From Cytophagaceae bacterium (GTDB lineage Bacteria; Bacteroidota; Bacteroidia; Cytophagales; Spirosomataceae), in contig JAIXWQ010000012.1 in the NCBI GenBank assembly GCA_027491195.1, forward strand, positions 186,001-250,000: a stretch of 64,000 nt of DNA. The letters are read 5' to 3'. Below the pieces are notes generated by a model. That model saw only the letters and a program-made list of their open reading frames with translations. It was not told where the DNA came from and ran no database searches. Both the position numbers and the translations under genes were made by a program. Positions 52,101-60,907 of the stretch are shown here, piece after piece. Numbering within the stretch: the stretch's first letter is position 1; every line of letters begins with the position of its first letter.

Positions 52101-52494
52101 AGAAGGTGCCACGGTGAGACAAATTCAAACGACCTCCTCTTCTTTCATGATCAATGATGGGAAAGGTAATTTCACTTTCCAAGCCTTGCCTTATCAGGCC
52201 CAGTTTTCGCCTATTCGCGCGATCCAAACAGGGGACTTCAATAAGGATGGCAAACTAGATATTTTATTAGCAGGTAATTTCTTCGATTCTCTTCCGGAGT
52301 GGGGGCGTTTCGATGCGAATTATGGTCTTCTATTAGAGGGTCAAGGAAAAGGTAAATTCGCCGTGAAATTATCGAATCAAACCGGATTCAAAACCCTCGG
52401 TCAAGTACGTAATATGGCACTCGTAAAAGGAGGAAAGTCGACTTACGTGGTTTTGGCCAAAAATGATGAAAAAGCCCAAGTATTTAAATTTTAA
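49195..52494 (+). CDS. Giant FG-GAP/VCBS repeat lipoprotein with central ASPIC/UnbV domain (locus B, first)
   Basis: The protein has 1099 residues. The signal peptide ends in the lipobox ALFSC, followed by SQKED, an acidic start that may favour surface export. By eye there are seven calcium loops (DVNNDGLSDLF to DLDNDGDLDLV), an ASPIC/UnbV domain at about 520-575 (GIGARVTVYQKGG to WPNDKIETI), and seven more loops (DVNGDGLEDIY to DFNKDGKLDIL). The architecture equals that of the locus A protein and of its downstream neighbour. Function is unknown; binding of a ligand at the cell surface is the likeliest role. The next gene starts 4 nt downstream. Confidence 0.88.
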   Translation: MKNFSLITLLSIALFSCSQKEDTLFEELPADQTGIDFVNRSLEKKEFNIFNYRNFYNGGGVAIGDVNNDGLSDLFVTSNFEDNKLYLNKGEMKFEDITVKSGIVGKKFWSTGVTFADVNGDGLMDIYVCNSGSRDQRGNQLYINQGIKGGVPTFKDQAKEAGLEDGGFSTHAAFFDYDRDGDLDMYLLNNSFTPIDKLGYTNLREERDKLGGDKLFRNDSKDGKELHFTDVSESAGIYGSLIGFGLGITIGDVNNDNWPDIYISNDFYERDYLYINQHDGTFKEDLENEMPHISLSSMGADMADLNDDGYMDIFVTDMLPGDDRRLKTTSVFEGYNLVELKKKRGFWHQYMRNNLQLNNGDGTFSEVGQLAGVHATDWSWGALIFDMDNDGKKDIFVANGIAKDLTDQDFVDFLGDRNTMQQMLDGKKFDYKEFTDKISSVPIPNYAYKNEGDLKFSNQVKSWGLEGPGFSNGSAYGDLDNDGDLDLVVNNVNSPLSVYKNKTNEKLKNHYLTVHLKGTDRNLNGIGARVTVYQKGGFKVLQQMPNRGFQSSSDHQMVFGLGANGAIDSVQVLWPNDKIETIKSVKSDQTITLKQENAKEIFHFFEAKQTPIFADVTSGLLDYLHVESMFNDYDRDVLLKQKYSTQGPALAVGDVNGDGLEDIYLGGAAGQIKKLFIQKAGGKFVDSPQADFSLDQTTENTDAIFFDADKDGDQDLFVVTGSNEFAENAPELHDLLYLNDGKGNLKRDVRFPMIYENGSSVSAADYDKDGDIDLFVGTRMVNAKYGQSAQSNLFINDGTGGFKNQSKRYMPQVTDLGMVTDSEWSDVNGDGYVDLVVTQDWGPVVVFKNERGRKLTKQEPVVGSEGLWACAKPADIDGDGDVDFVLGNFGLNSKIKASVEAPAYLHVGDFDKNGVVEQIISCVTEDGNTYPMVLKGEMQRALPMIKKKFIKYKDYANKTVEELFTDEQREGATVRQIQTTSSSFMINDGKGNFTFQALPYQAQFSPIRAIQTGDFNKDGKLDILLAGNFFDSLPEWGRFDANYGLLLEGQGKGKFAVKLSNQTGFKTLGQVRNMALVKGGKSTYVVLAKNDEKAQVFKF

Positions 52495-52498
52495 AACA

Positions 52499-55400
52499 AT
52501 GCGTACCCAAAATTATCTATTCACACTCTTATTTTCTATAGCTCTTTTTGCCTGCAACTCAGGCGATGACGTAGTGCTTTTCGAAAAATTAGATGCCGAA
52601 AAGACACACATTGATTTTGCAAATAATATCACCGAAACCAAGGATTTCAATATCTTAGATTACCTCTATTTCTATAACGGTGGAGGGGTTTCTGCGGGAG
52701 ACATCAACAATGATGGTTTAGTAGATTTATTTTTTGTTTCGAATCAAGGCAAGAACAAATTGTACTTGAACAAAGGGGAGATGCAATTTGAAGATATCTC
52801 TGAAAAGGCGGGAATCGAAGGCTTTTCTGACTGGAAAACGGGTGTGACGATGGCCGATGTGAATGCGGACGGTTTCTTAGATATCTATGTTTGTGCAGTA
52901 GGAAACTACAAAGGTTTAGAGGGGTCGAATGAATTATATATTAATAACGGAGACAATACGTTTACCGAGAAGTCAAACGAATATGGTTTAGACTTTACCG
53001 GTTTCTCCACGCAAGCGGCTTTCTTCGATTACGATAAAGATGGTGATTTAGATTGCTATTTATTGAATCACGCCGTGCACAACACGCGTTCGTATGACCG
53101 CGTTAATACACGTTCATTAAAAGATAATGAGGCGGGTGATTATTTATACCGCAATGACAACGGGAAGTTTGTCGATATATCCAAAGAGTCAGGCATCTAC
53201 CAAGCGGCTATGGGCTATGGTCTAGGCATTTCGGTGGCGGACATAAATAACGATGGCTGGTTAGATATTTACGTGAGCAATGACTTTCACGAGGATGATT
53301 ATTATTATATCAACCAAAAAGACGGCACTTACAAAGAGGGAATTAGAGATCACTTCAAGCACTTAAGTCGTTTCTCGATGGGCTCAGATGTGGCGGATAT
53401 CAATAACGATGGATTCCAAGATGTGATGACCTTGGATATGTATCCGGATGATGAGAAAGTGGAGAAATCGTCGGTAGGTGAGGATCCTTTGGACATCTAC
53501 ATGTACAAATTGCAATTCGGTTACTTTAATCAATACTCGAGAAACTGCCTTCAGTTAAATATGGGAGGCCAAAAATTCTCCGACATCGCTGCCTCTTCTG
53601 GGGTGGCTGCGACAGACTGGAGCTGGAGCACCTTGATGAACGATTACGATGGGGATGGAATTAAGGACATCTTCGTTTCGAATGGTATTTTACGTCGTCC
53701 GAACGACTTGGATTATTTGAAATTCGTGATTGGCGATTCACTTCATTATGGCTTGCCTACCTCAGAGAAATTAGATCAAGAGGCGATCGATTTAATGCCG
53801 GATGGCCGAGTGCATAATTACATTTTCAAAGGCGCGAAGGATTTACGTTTCGTAGACAAGTCTTTGAAATGGGGCTTTGAAGACAAAGGCGTTTCCAATG
53901 GGTCTACTTATGCCGATTTAGATAACGACGGAGACCTAGACTTAGTGACGAATAACTTGAACGAAAAGGCGGGTGTGTACCAAAATAACAGCCGTCAGTT
54001 ATTAAAGCACAACTTCGTTAAAATCAAATTCAAAGGCGAGGGCGGTAATACGTTTGGTGTAGGAGCGAAAGTTATCTTGAAAACCAAAGATGGTCAGCAA
54101 TTGCAGCAAATGATGCCTACGCGTGGCTTTATGAGCTCGGTGGAGCCTACTTTGCTTTTCGGAATTGGAGATTTACAACAGGTGGATGAGATGCTGGTGA
54201 TTTGGGAAAATGAAAAAATGCAGATCATTAAAAACCCAAAGATCAACACCACACTCACGATGGAGCAGAAAAATGCGAACGTGAATGTGAAAGATTATCA
54301 ATTCTCTGCACCAGTGAAACCTCTTTTCGAGGAGGTAACAGCGGGTGTTAGCTTCCCTTACCAGCACCAGGAAAATGTCTATTTCGACTTCAACCGGGAA
54401 TTATTAATCCCTTTCAAAGTATCGATCGAAGGTCCTAAAATGGCCATTGGAGATGTGAATGGCGATGGATTAGAAGATGTGTACGTAGGAGGCGCGAAGT
54501 ACCAGGCTGGACAATTATTGTTGCAGAAAGGGGCTGGATTTGTCGTATCAAATCAATCGGTGTTTAAAGCAGATTCCTTGTACGAGGATGTGGATGCTTT
54601 ATTCTTCGATGCGGATGGTGATAAAGACTTAGACTTGTATGTGGTGACTGGTGGAAATGAATTTTATGACCAAATGCCAGAGCAATTTGATCGTCTGTAT
54701 ACAAACGACGGTAAAGGTAATTTCTCCAGAGCATTGAATGCTTTACCTCCAATGTATGATAATAAATCGGTGGTTCGACCTTGTGATATCGATCGTGATG
54801 GAGATACCGATTTATTCGTAGGTGGCCGCGTGGTAGGATATTCATACGGAGCATCACCTCGTTCCTATCTGTTAGTGAACGATGGCAAAGGACACTTTGC
54901 AGACAAAACAGTGGCTTTAGCTCCGGAATTGCGTGAGGCAGGTATGTTGACAGAGGCGATTTGGGCAGATATTGATCAAGATGGAGATCCGGATTTAACC
55001 GTGGTGGGCGATTGGATGCCGATCAAAACCTTTGAAAATAATAAAGGCAAATTCAAATTAATCGAGAACGGCCTGGAAGAGAAGACGGGTTTCTGGTCCG
55101 GAATTACGGCGGCGGATTTTGACAAAGATGGAGATATGGATTTCATCGTAGGAAATCTAGGGACGAATACGAAGCTACGTAAGGAACTTGAAGGTCAGTT
55201 ACGCATGCAGATTAAGGACATCGACAAAAACGATACGAAAGAACACATCGTTTCCTATAACCGCGGTGATGATTGGTTCCCTATCAATAGCAAGGATGAG
55301 ATGGGAAAACAGATCCCAAGTATCATCAATAAGAAGTATACGGCCTATCATATGTTTGCGGGTAAGACGGTGGAAGAGATTTTTGGCGATAAGGAATTAG

Positions 55401-55795
55401 AGGGTGCGGAAGAAAAACGCGTGAATACGTTTGAATCTGTTTATTTGGAAAACCAAGGGAACAAGACGTTTAAGCTGGTGTCACTTCCTCCATTAGCCCA
55501 GGTGTCCAAGATTATGGTCTTGCGCACAGAGGATGTCGATAAAGATGGTAACCTGGATGTGATTGTAGGTGGAAACTTTAATGGTGCTTCGATGTACCAG
55601 GCTCGATATGACGCCTTCTTTGGCCTAATTCTGAAAGGAAATGGGAAAGGTGGGTTCAAGCCGCTTATCCCTACGGATACAGGCTTGATGCTCGAAGGCG
55701 ACATTCGCGACATAAAGCAGGTGAAAACTACCTCAGGAATTTTGTACCTAGTGGCACGTAACAACGATAAACTGCAGGTATTTAAGAAATTATAG
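52499..55795 (+). CDS. Giant FG-GAP/VCBS repeat lipoprotein with central ASPIC/UnbV domain (locus B, second)
   Basis: The ATG at 52499 opens a proper signal peptide (MRTQNYLFTLLFSIALFAC) with a lipobox, giving 1098 residues. The longer frame from 52463 overlaps the previous gene and is less likely. The acidic NSGDD after the lipid Cys resembles surface-export signals. Again I count seven calcium loops, an ASPIC/UnbV domain at about 516-570 (GVGAKVILKTKDG to IWENEKMQI) and seven loops. It is a tandem paralogue of the preceding gene, probably from duplication. The cytochrome gene starts 1 nt after its stop codon. Confidence 0.88.
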   Translation: MRTQNYLFTLLFSIALFACNSGDDVVLFEKLDAEKTHIDFANNITETKDFNILDYLYFYNGGGVSAGDINNDGLVDLFFVSNQGKNKLYLNKGEMQFEDISEKAGIEGFSDWKTGVTMADVNADGFLDIYVCAVGNYKGLEGSNELYINNGDNTFTEKSNEYGLDFTGFSTQAAFFDYDKDGDLDCYLLNHAVHNTRSYDRVNTRSLKDNEAGDYLYRNDNGKFVDISKESGIYQAAMGYGLGISVADINNDGWLDIYVSNDFHEDDYYYINQKDGTYKEGIRDHFKHLSRFSMGSDVADINNDGFQDVMTLDMYPDDEKVEKSSVGEDPLDIYMYKLQFGYFNQYSRNCLQLNMGGQKFSDIAASSGVAATDWSWSTLMNDYDGDGIKDIFVSNGILRRPNDLDYLKFVIGDSLHYGLPTSEKLDQEAIDLMPDGRVHNYIFKGAKDLRFVDKSLKWGFEDKGVSNGSTYADLDNDGDLDLVTNNLNEKAGVYQNNSRQLLKHNFVKIKFKGEGGNTFGVGAKVILKTKDGQQLQQMMPTRGFMSSVEPTLLFGIGDLQQVDEMLVIWENEKMQIIKNPKINTTLTMEQKNANVNVKDYQFSAPVKPLFEEVTAGVSFPYQHQENVYFDFNRELLIPFKVSIEGPKMAIGDVNGDGLEDVYVGGAKYQAGQLLLQKGAGFVVSNQSVFKADSLYEDVDALFFDADGDKDLDLYVVTGGNEFYDQMPEQFDRLYTNDGKGNFSRALNALPPMYDNKSVVRPCDIDRDGDTDLFVGGRVVGYSYGASPRSYLLVNDGKGHFADKTVALAPELREAGMLTEAIWADIDQDGDPDLTVVGDWMPIKTFENNKGKFKLIENGLEEKTGFWSGITAADFDKDGDMDFIVGNLGTNTKLRKELEGQLRMQIKDIDKNDTKEHIVSYNRGDDWFPINSKDEMGKQIPSIINKKYTAYHMFAGKTVEEIFGDKELEGAEEKRVNTFESVYLENQGNKTFKLVSLPPLAQVSKIMVLRTEDVDKDGNLDVIVGGNFNGASMYQARYDAFFGLILKGNGKGGFKPLIPTDTGLMLEGDIRDIKQVKTTSGILYLVARNNDKLQVFKKL

Positions 55796-55796
55796 G

Positions 55797-57272
55797 ATGC
55801 GGACACTGCTGGCTCTTGCCCTCTTCACGGTATTCTCTTATGAGTTTCCTAGTTGCTCGAACAAAGCAGCGGAAGGGAAAGAGCTAGCAAAAACCTATTG
55901 CGCGTCTTGTCATATGCTTCCAGACCCGGCTATGTTGCCCAAAAATGTGTGGCAATACAGCACCCTTCCTTACATGGGCATCATGATGGGAGTGGACAAG
56001 GAGATCGGGATGCTGGAAAAACCGCTTTCAGATTATACCATTCTAGGGCCAGGATCACAGATGATTCCGGACGAGGACTGGGAGAAAATCAAGGCCTATT
56101 ATCTAGAGGAGGCACCTAAGACCTTGGAGATGCCAGCTTATCAGCCATTAGCAAAACAAACTATTTTCGAGGCAGAACCTATCGTAGCCACTTTACCGGG
56201 GACCACTTTACCGAACATGACGGCTGTTAAAATTGATACTCGTCGTAAGCAAATTATCGCGGGAGATCAGTCGAATCGGGTGATTTGGAAATGGGATCTA
56301 GCCGGTAAATTACTCGAAACAAAGACGAATCAGGATGCCCTGACAGATATTACCGCCTCTGGGTTGGAGACCTTTTACACTTTTATCGGGACGACGACTC
56401 AGGCCAATCCGGATGTGAATGGATTTGTGAGCAATGCTGCTACCGGGAAAAAGGTGATTCAAGGTTTGAATCGACCTATCAGCCTTGTCTCTGCGAATTT
56501 AGATGGCGAGCCAGGGGATGAATTAATTAGTTCTGAGTTTGGATTTAAGGTAGGCGGGATGTCGGTGTGGAAACTCAAGAATGGGGCCTATCAAAAGCAA
56601 GAGTTAAATCCCCAAACCGGTGCGACGAAGTCTATCGTGCGTGATTTTACGGGGGATGGGAAACCGGATATTTTGGCACTTTTTGCGCAAGGGGACGAAC
56701 GCATTTTACTCTATGAGAATCAGGGTGGGATGAAGTTTAAAGAAAAGCAGTTGTTGCGATTCCCTTCTATTTATGGATCCTCGTCCTTTGATATCGCGGA
56801 TATCGATGGAGATAAAGACTTCGATATTGTGTACTCCGCTGGAGATAATGCCGATTTTACAACCGTCTTGAAACCTTACCACGGGGTTTATGTATTTGAA
56901 AATACGGGTGGGCTGAAATTCAAGCAAAAAGCCTTTTTCTCTCAAAATGGTGCGACTAAAGTCATGCCCGCTGACTTTGATGGCGATGGCGATCCGGATT
57001 TGATATCCATCGCTTTATTCCCTGACGTGGCAGCTAGACCTGGCGAGGGAGCTATTTATTTTGAAAACAAAAAAGGGACTTTTGTCCCGATGACTTTACC
57101 GATTGAACATTTAGGACGCTGGTCTGTGATGGACATTGCGGATCTAGATGGAGATGGAGATTTAGATGTGGCGCTGGGTTCGCACGCGGTGGCTAAATTC
57201 CCACAAGGAGGATTCGATCCTAAATGGAAGCAGGCAAAAGGTCTGCTCATTTTACGAAATAAAACCAAATGA
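55797..57272 (+). CDS. Monohaem cytochrome c fused to FG-GAP propeller (locus B)
   Basis: The protein has 491 residues. An N-terminal hydrophobic export segment ends at a Cys in FPSC, a weak lipobox, so a plain signal peptide is possible. The cytochrome part has one haem site, TYCASCHMLPDPAML. The propeller follows with five calcium-type loops, such as DFTGDGKPDIL, DFDGDGDPDLI and DLDGDGDLDVA. It is a paralogue of the product at 21945-23414 with the same layout. It lies inside a translationally coupled operon between UnbV lipoproteins and a TonB receptor. The role is unknown; transfer of electrons from a surface reaction is an inference. Confidence 0.85.
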   Translation: MRTLLALALFTVFSYEFPSCSNKAAEGKELAKTYCASCHMLPDPAMLPKNVWQYSTLPYMGIMMGVDKEIGMLEKPLSDYTILGPGSQMIPDEDWEKIKAYYLEEAPKTLEMPAYQPLAKQTIFEAEPIVATLPGTTLPNMTAVKIDTRRKQIIAGDQSNRVIWKWDLAGKLLETKTNQDALTDITASGLETFYTFIGTTTQANPDVNGFVSNAATGKKVIQGLNRPISLVSANLDGEPGDELISSEFGFKVGGMSVWKLKNGAYQKQELNPQTGATKSIVRDFTGDGKPDILALFAQGDERILLYENQGGMKFKEKQLLRFPSIYGSSSFDIADIDGDKDFDIVYSAGDNADFTTVLKPYHGVYVFENTGGLKFKQKAFFSQNGATKVMPADFDGDGDPDLISIALFPDVAARPGEGAIYFENKKGTFVPMTLPIEHLGRWSVMDIADLDGDGDLDVALGSHAVAKFPQGGFDPKWKQAKGLLILRNKTK

Positions 57273-59782
57273 AATTAGGCCTGAGAGTATTGATTTTACT
57301 GCTACTATGTGGCTCCATCGCGCATGCGCAACGCAGAGGCTATGTCATTTTCTCAGGGAAGATTATTGATGTAGAAAATAAGGCACCTATTGTGGGGGCT
57401 TCTGTGTTTTTCTCCGGCTCTTCTGCAGGAGGAACAACCGATTCTTTGGGTCAATTTACGGTGACTATCGCGGCACGTTCTTACCAAGTAATCGCTCGAA
57501 GTCTAGGCTATAAATTCAAGACATTTAAACTTGATCTCTCTAAAAATACCCAAACAACGATTGAATTAGAGCGCGCTGAGCAATTATTAGGCGAGGTGGT
57601 TATTACGGCTGAAAAGGCAGATGCGAACGTGAATCGGGCGATGATGGGGGTGGAGAAGATGTCTTCGAAGACTTTGAAAAAACTTCCTACCTTGATGGGA
57701 GAGGCGGATGTGATTCGCAGTATTTTGTTGCTTCCTGGTGTTTCGACGGTAGGTGAAGGTGCCTCAGGTTTCAATGTGCGTGGCGGCAATGTGGACCAAA
57801 ATCTGGTTTTATTAGACGGCGTCCCTTTGTTTAATACGTCCCATTTGTTCGGTTTTTTCACCGGCTTTAATGCAGATATGGTGCAAGATTTGAGCCTGTA
57901 CAAAGGTGGGATTCCATCGATGTATGGCGGTCGCGCCTCTTCGGTTTTAGACGTGCGAGTGAAGGAAGGCGATTTTGAGAAATGGTCCTTGCAAGGCGGC
58001 GTGGGTCCTATTTCGTCCCGGATATTAGTGGATGGGCCATTAGTGAAAGGAAAGACTTCGTTGATCGTGGGTGCCCGCGGATCGATTTCGGATTTCTATA
58101 TGCAGTATTTTCCTAATCCAAGTTTAGCGAAGAGCAAGGCGGATTTTTATGATGTGAACTTTAAGTTGACGCATCGTTTTGGGAAGAACCAACGCATCTC
58201 TTTGTCAGGTTATGCGAGTAATGATGGATTCAAATTTGCGCAGGATACCCTGTATTCTTGGAACACGAAGGCGCTAAGTTTCAAGCATAATGCCTTAATT
58301 AAAGGCGATATATCCCATAATTTTACCGCTTTCTATAGCGATTATACCTACGGTATTGAGGGCCAAAAAAGTGGCTTAGAATTCCTTTGGAAACCATCCA
58401 TCATTCAAACTTCCATTAAAGAAGAGTTAAGTAAAGACTTAGGATCTTATGGGCGATTAGATCTAGGGGCGGAAGTTTCAGCTTTCACGAATGATGCGGG
58501 TAGCTTTTTGCCTAATTCGAGCAGCTCAAAAATCGACAAATTTGCGATGTCTACAGAACATACGCGGGAAATGGCAGCCTATGTAGGTCATAGCTTGCCT
58601 TTAGGTAAAAAACTGAGTTTGGATTATGGCTTACGTTATGCCTCGTATCAATTACTGGGGCCAGGGGATTTCTACCAGTATAAGTTAGGCACACCTCGGG
58701 AGATTAATACCATCACGGATACCTTGAGCGCAGCTTTGAATGAAGTGGTAGCGACCTATGGTGGCTTCGAACCTAGATTATCGTTAGCAATCAAATTAGA
58801 TACAAGTTTCTCTATCAAAATCGGCTTTAACCGGATGCAGCAATTCCGTCATTTATTGTCGAATACCATGGCCGTTTCACCGTCGGATATTTGGAAGAAT
58901 TCGAATCAACAGATTCCCCCTCAAATCGCTGATCAATATTCCATCGGCTTTTTCAAGAACTTCACAAACGCCTCGAATGCCGTTTTCGAAACCTCAGCAG
59001 AGTTCTATTACAAGAACCTGAACAATGTGGTCGATTACGTGGATGGAGCGCAATTATATTTGAATCCAACGGTAGAGACCCAATTATTAGTGGGCAAAGG
59101 CTTAGCTTATGGCGCGGAATTCTTCTTAAAAAAGTCGCGTGGTAAGCGTTTAACGGGTTGGATTTCCTATACCTATGCCAGGACGTTCAGAACGATACAG
59201 GCGAATGAAAATCAGAAGGAAGCGAACTTTGGGATTCAATTCCCGGCGAATTTTGATACGCCGCATACCTTTAAGTTTGTGTTGAATAATCGCTGGACGA
59301 ATCGCATTTCTTTCAATGCGAATTTTACCTATACCACTGGTCGCCCAATTACTTATCCGAATGGTCGCTATAAGATTTATTCGTTTAACGATCTATATGA
59401 TTATGCCGTGAAGACGGGGATTTTCCCTCGACCAGGTTTGGACCAAACCTCCTATACTTACAACGGCACGAAGTACACGTATTTGACTTCTAAAGAAATT
59501 AAGGAATTACTGGATGGCTATTCCACCGCTTCTTTCACCTTACGAAATGCCGAACGAATTCCAGATTACATCCGATTAGACGTGGGCATCACCATCGATC
59601 CTAAGCCCGGCAAACGCTGGCAAGGAAGCTGGAACTTCTCGATCTATAATTTATTAGGTCGCCAAAACGCCTATTCTGTCTATTTCCGTTCTTCTAGCGG
59701 AGAAATCAACCAAGCTAAAACCTATCAGTTATCGGTTTTAGGAGCAGCTATTCCATCTATCACCTATAACTTCAAATTCTAA
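57269..59782 (+). CDS. TonB-dependent receptor with carboxypeptidase-like N-domain (DUF4249 partner)
   Basis: The protein has 837 residues, shorter than SusC. A signal peptide ends at AHAQ. A carboxypeptidase-regulatory-like domain lies at about 25-105 (VGASVFFSGSSAGGTTDSLG) and the plug at about 115-230 (EADVIRSILLLPGVSTVGEG, FNVRGGNVDQNLVLLDGVPL, GGIPSMYGGRASSVLDVRVK). The rest is a 22-strand barrel ending in AIPSITYNFKF. It starts within a 4-bp overlap of the cytochrome gene and its stop overlaps the DUF4249 start (TAATG). TonB receptors of this type regularly pair with DUF4249 lipoproteins, and the pair acts like a second SusCD. The substrate is unknown. Confidence 0.92.
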   Translation: MKLGLRVLILLLLCGSIAHAQRRGYVIFSGKIIDVENKAPIVGASVFFSGSSAGGTTDSLGQFTVTIAARSYQVIARSLGYKFKTFKLDLSKNTQTTIELERAEQLLGEVVITAEKADANVNRAMMGVEKMSSKTLKKLPTLMGEADVIRSILLLPGVSTVGEGASGFNVRGGNVDQNLVLLDGVPLFNTSHLFGFFTGFNADMVQDLSLYKGGIPSMYGGRASSVLDVRVKEGDFEKWSLQGGVGPISSRILVDGPLVKGKTSLIVGARGSISDFYMQYFPNPSLAKSKADFYDVNFKLTHRFGKNQRISLSGYASNDGFKFAQDTLYSWNTKALSFKHNALIKGDISHNFTAFYSDYTYGIEGQKSGLEFLWKPSIIQTSIKEELSKDLGSYGRLDLGAEVSAFTNDAGSFLPNSSSSKIDKFAMSTEHTREMAAYVGHSLPLGKKLSLDYGLRYASYQLLGPGDFYQYKLGTPREINTITDTLSAALNEVVATYGGFEPRLSLAIKLDTSFSIKIGFNRMQQFRHLLSNTMAVSPSDIWKNSNQQIPPQIADQYSIGFFKNFTNASNAVFETSAEFYYKNLNNVVDYVDGAQLYLNPTVETQLLVGKGLAYGAEFFLKKSRGKRLTGWISYTYARTFRTIQANENQKEANFGIQFPANFDTPHTFKFVLNNRWTNRISFNANFTYTTGRPITYPNGRYKIYSFNDLYDYAVKTGIFPRPGLDQTSYTYNGTKYTYLTSKEIKELLDGYSTASFTLRNAERIPDYIRLDVGITIDPKPGKRWQGSWNFSIYNLLGRQNAYSVYFRSSSGEINQAKTYQLSVLGAAIPSITYNFKF

Positions 59783-60843
59783 TGAGACACTTACTACTAA
59801 TTTTTGGTGCCTTATTTCTTTTGAGTTCTTGCGAGACGGAGATCGAGGATTTTCAAACCCAAAACCTGAGTTCAGCCATCGTTGTCTACGGCGAAATATC
59901 GAATGTGGATGGCCCTTATAACGTTCGTTTAAATTATGTAAGCGCCTACTCTCCTTACGATGCGACACAATTTACCGGGCAGCCTATCACCGATGCGAAT
60001 GTGCGCATAGTGGACGGAAATGGAAAGGAGACGGCTTATTACGAGAAGAGTAAAGGCTATTACTTAAGCCCTGCCGGATTTAAAGGGGAAGTAGGCCAAA
60101 AATACAAACTGCGTATCAAACTTCTCGATGGCAAAACGATCGAATCGGCCTTTCAGACAATCACCGCATCTCCCACGCTCGCAGAATTTACTTATTCATT
60201 CAAAGATGCTGCAAAGGTGGAAGATATGCGTTTCCCTTTAACAGCTAGCATCAAAGATCCGAAAGCGACCGAGGATTATTATTTCGTGAAGCGCCAGGAC
60301 TTTAGACAGTTTTTATTAACCTGTCCACCGCCGCCTGCACCTCCAGCACCCGTTCCGCCTTGTAACTGTGTGTGTTGGCAGGCTCCACAAAATACTCAGC
60401 CATACCTTTTAGATGATTTTCTATTAAGCGGCAAGAACTTGTCGTTGGATTTAGGTCAGCTTCCCTATGAAGATTTCACCGATTGGGTAGTCCAGCTCGA
60501 CGTCTATTCTATCTCGAAAGAGGCACACACCTATTGGAAAAGGTTAGAGGATCAACGGAAGTTGAGCGGAGGAATTTTTGATAAAGTTCCTGCTCAAATT
60601 CGGGGAAATTTAACCTGTTCTACGGATCCATCCCAAGAGGTTTTAGGCTTTTTTATGGTGGGTGGATTAACGCAAAAACGACTACAAGTGGATCGCTTTA
60701 ATGGAATTCCAACGGAGGCATATCAGAAACTTGTTTTCTATGTGGACTTCAATAATATCCGTCGAAAAGACATCCCACTTTGGAATTGCAAAGACGCAGC
60801 ATTCATCAAATATAACCTCGGTTATTCCTTGCCTCCATTATAA
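59782..60843 (+). CDS. DUF4249 lipoprotein
   Basis: The protein has 353 residues with a lipobox at LSSC. The DUF4249 signatures are IVVYGEISNVDGPYNVRLNY, ITDANVRIVDGNG and the late region with FFMVGGLTQKRLQVDR. A proline-rich stretch (PPPPAPPAPVPPCNCVC, near 178-194) with several Cys interrupts the middle, probably as a surface loop. Such lipoproteins are the presumed lid or partner of the TonB receptor encoded directly upstream with a 1-nt overlap. It ends the operon; no clear terminator follows. Confidence 0.88.
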   Translation: MRHLLLIFGALFLLSSCETEIEDFQTQNLSSAIVVYGEISNVDGPYNVRLNYVSAYSPYDATQFTGQPITDANVRIVDGNGKETAYYEKSKGYYLSPAGFKGEVGQKYKLRIKLLDGKTIESAFQTITASPTLAEFTYSFKDAAKVEDMRFPLTASIKDPKATEDYYFVKRQDFRQFLLTCPPPPAPPAPVPPCNCVCWQAPQNTQPYLLDDFLLSGKNLSLDLGQLPYEDFTDWVVQLDVYSISKEAHTYWKRLEDQRKLSGGIFDKVPAQIRGNLTCSTDPSQEVLGFFMVGGLTQKRLQVDRFNGIPTEAYQKLVFYVDFNNIRRKDIPLWNCKDAAFIKYNLGYSLPPL

Positions 60844-60907
60844 ATATAGTATGCTTGCATAATAGTTTTTTTCTCTGCAAATTTGTTACAACCTAAACGT
60901 TATAACC

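Noticed and set aside
52463-52498. Longer start for the second locus B UnbV protein
   Set aside because: It overlaps the preceding gene and would bury the signal peptide and lipobox that begin at 52499.
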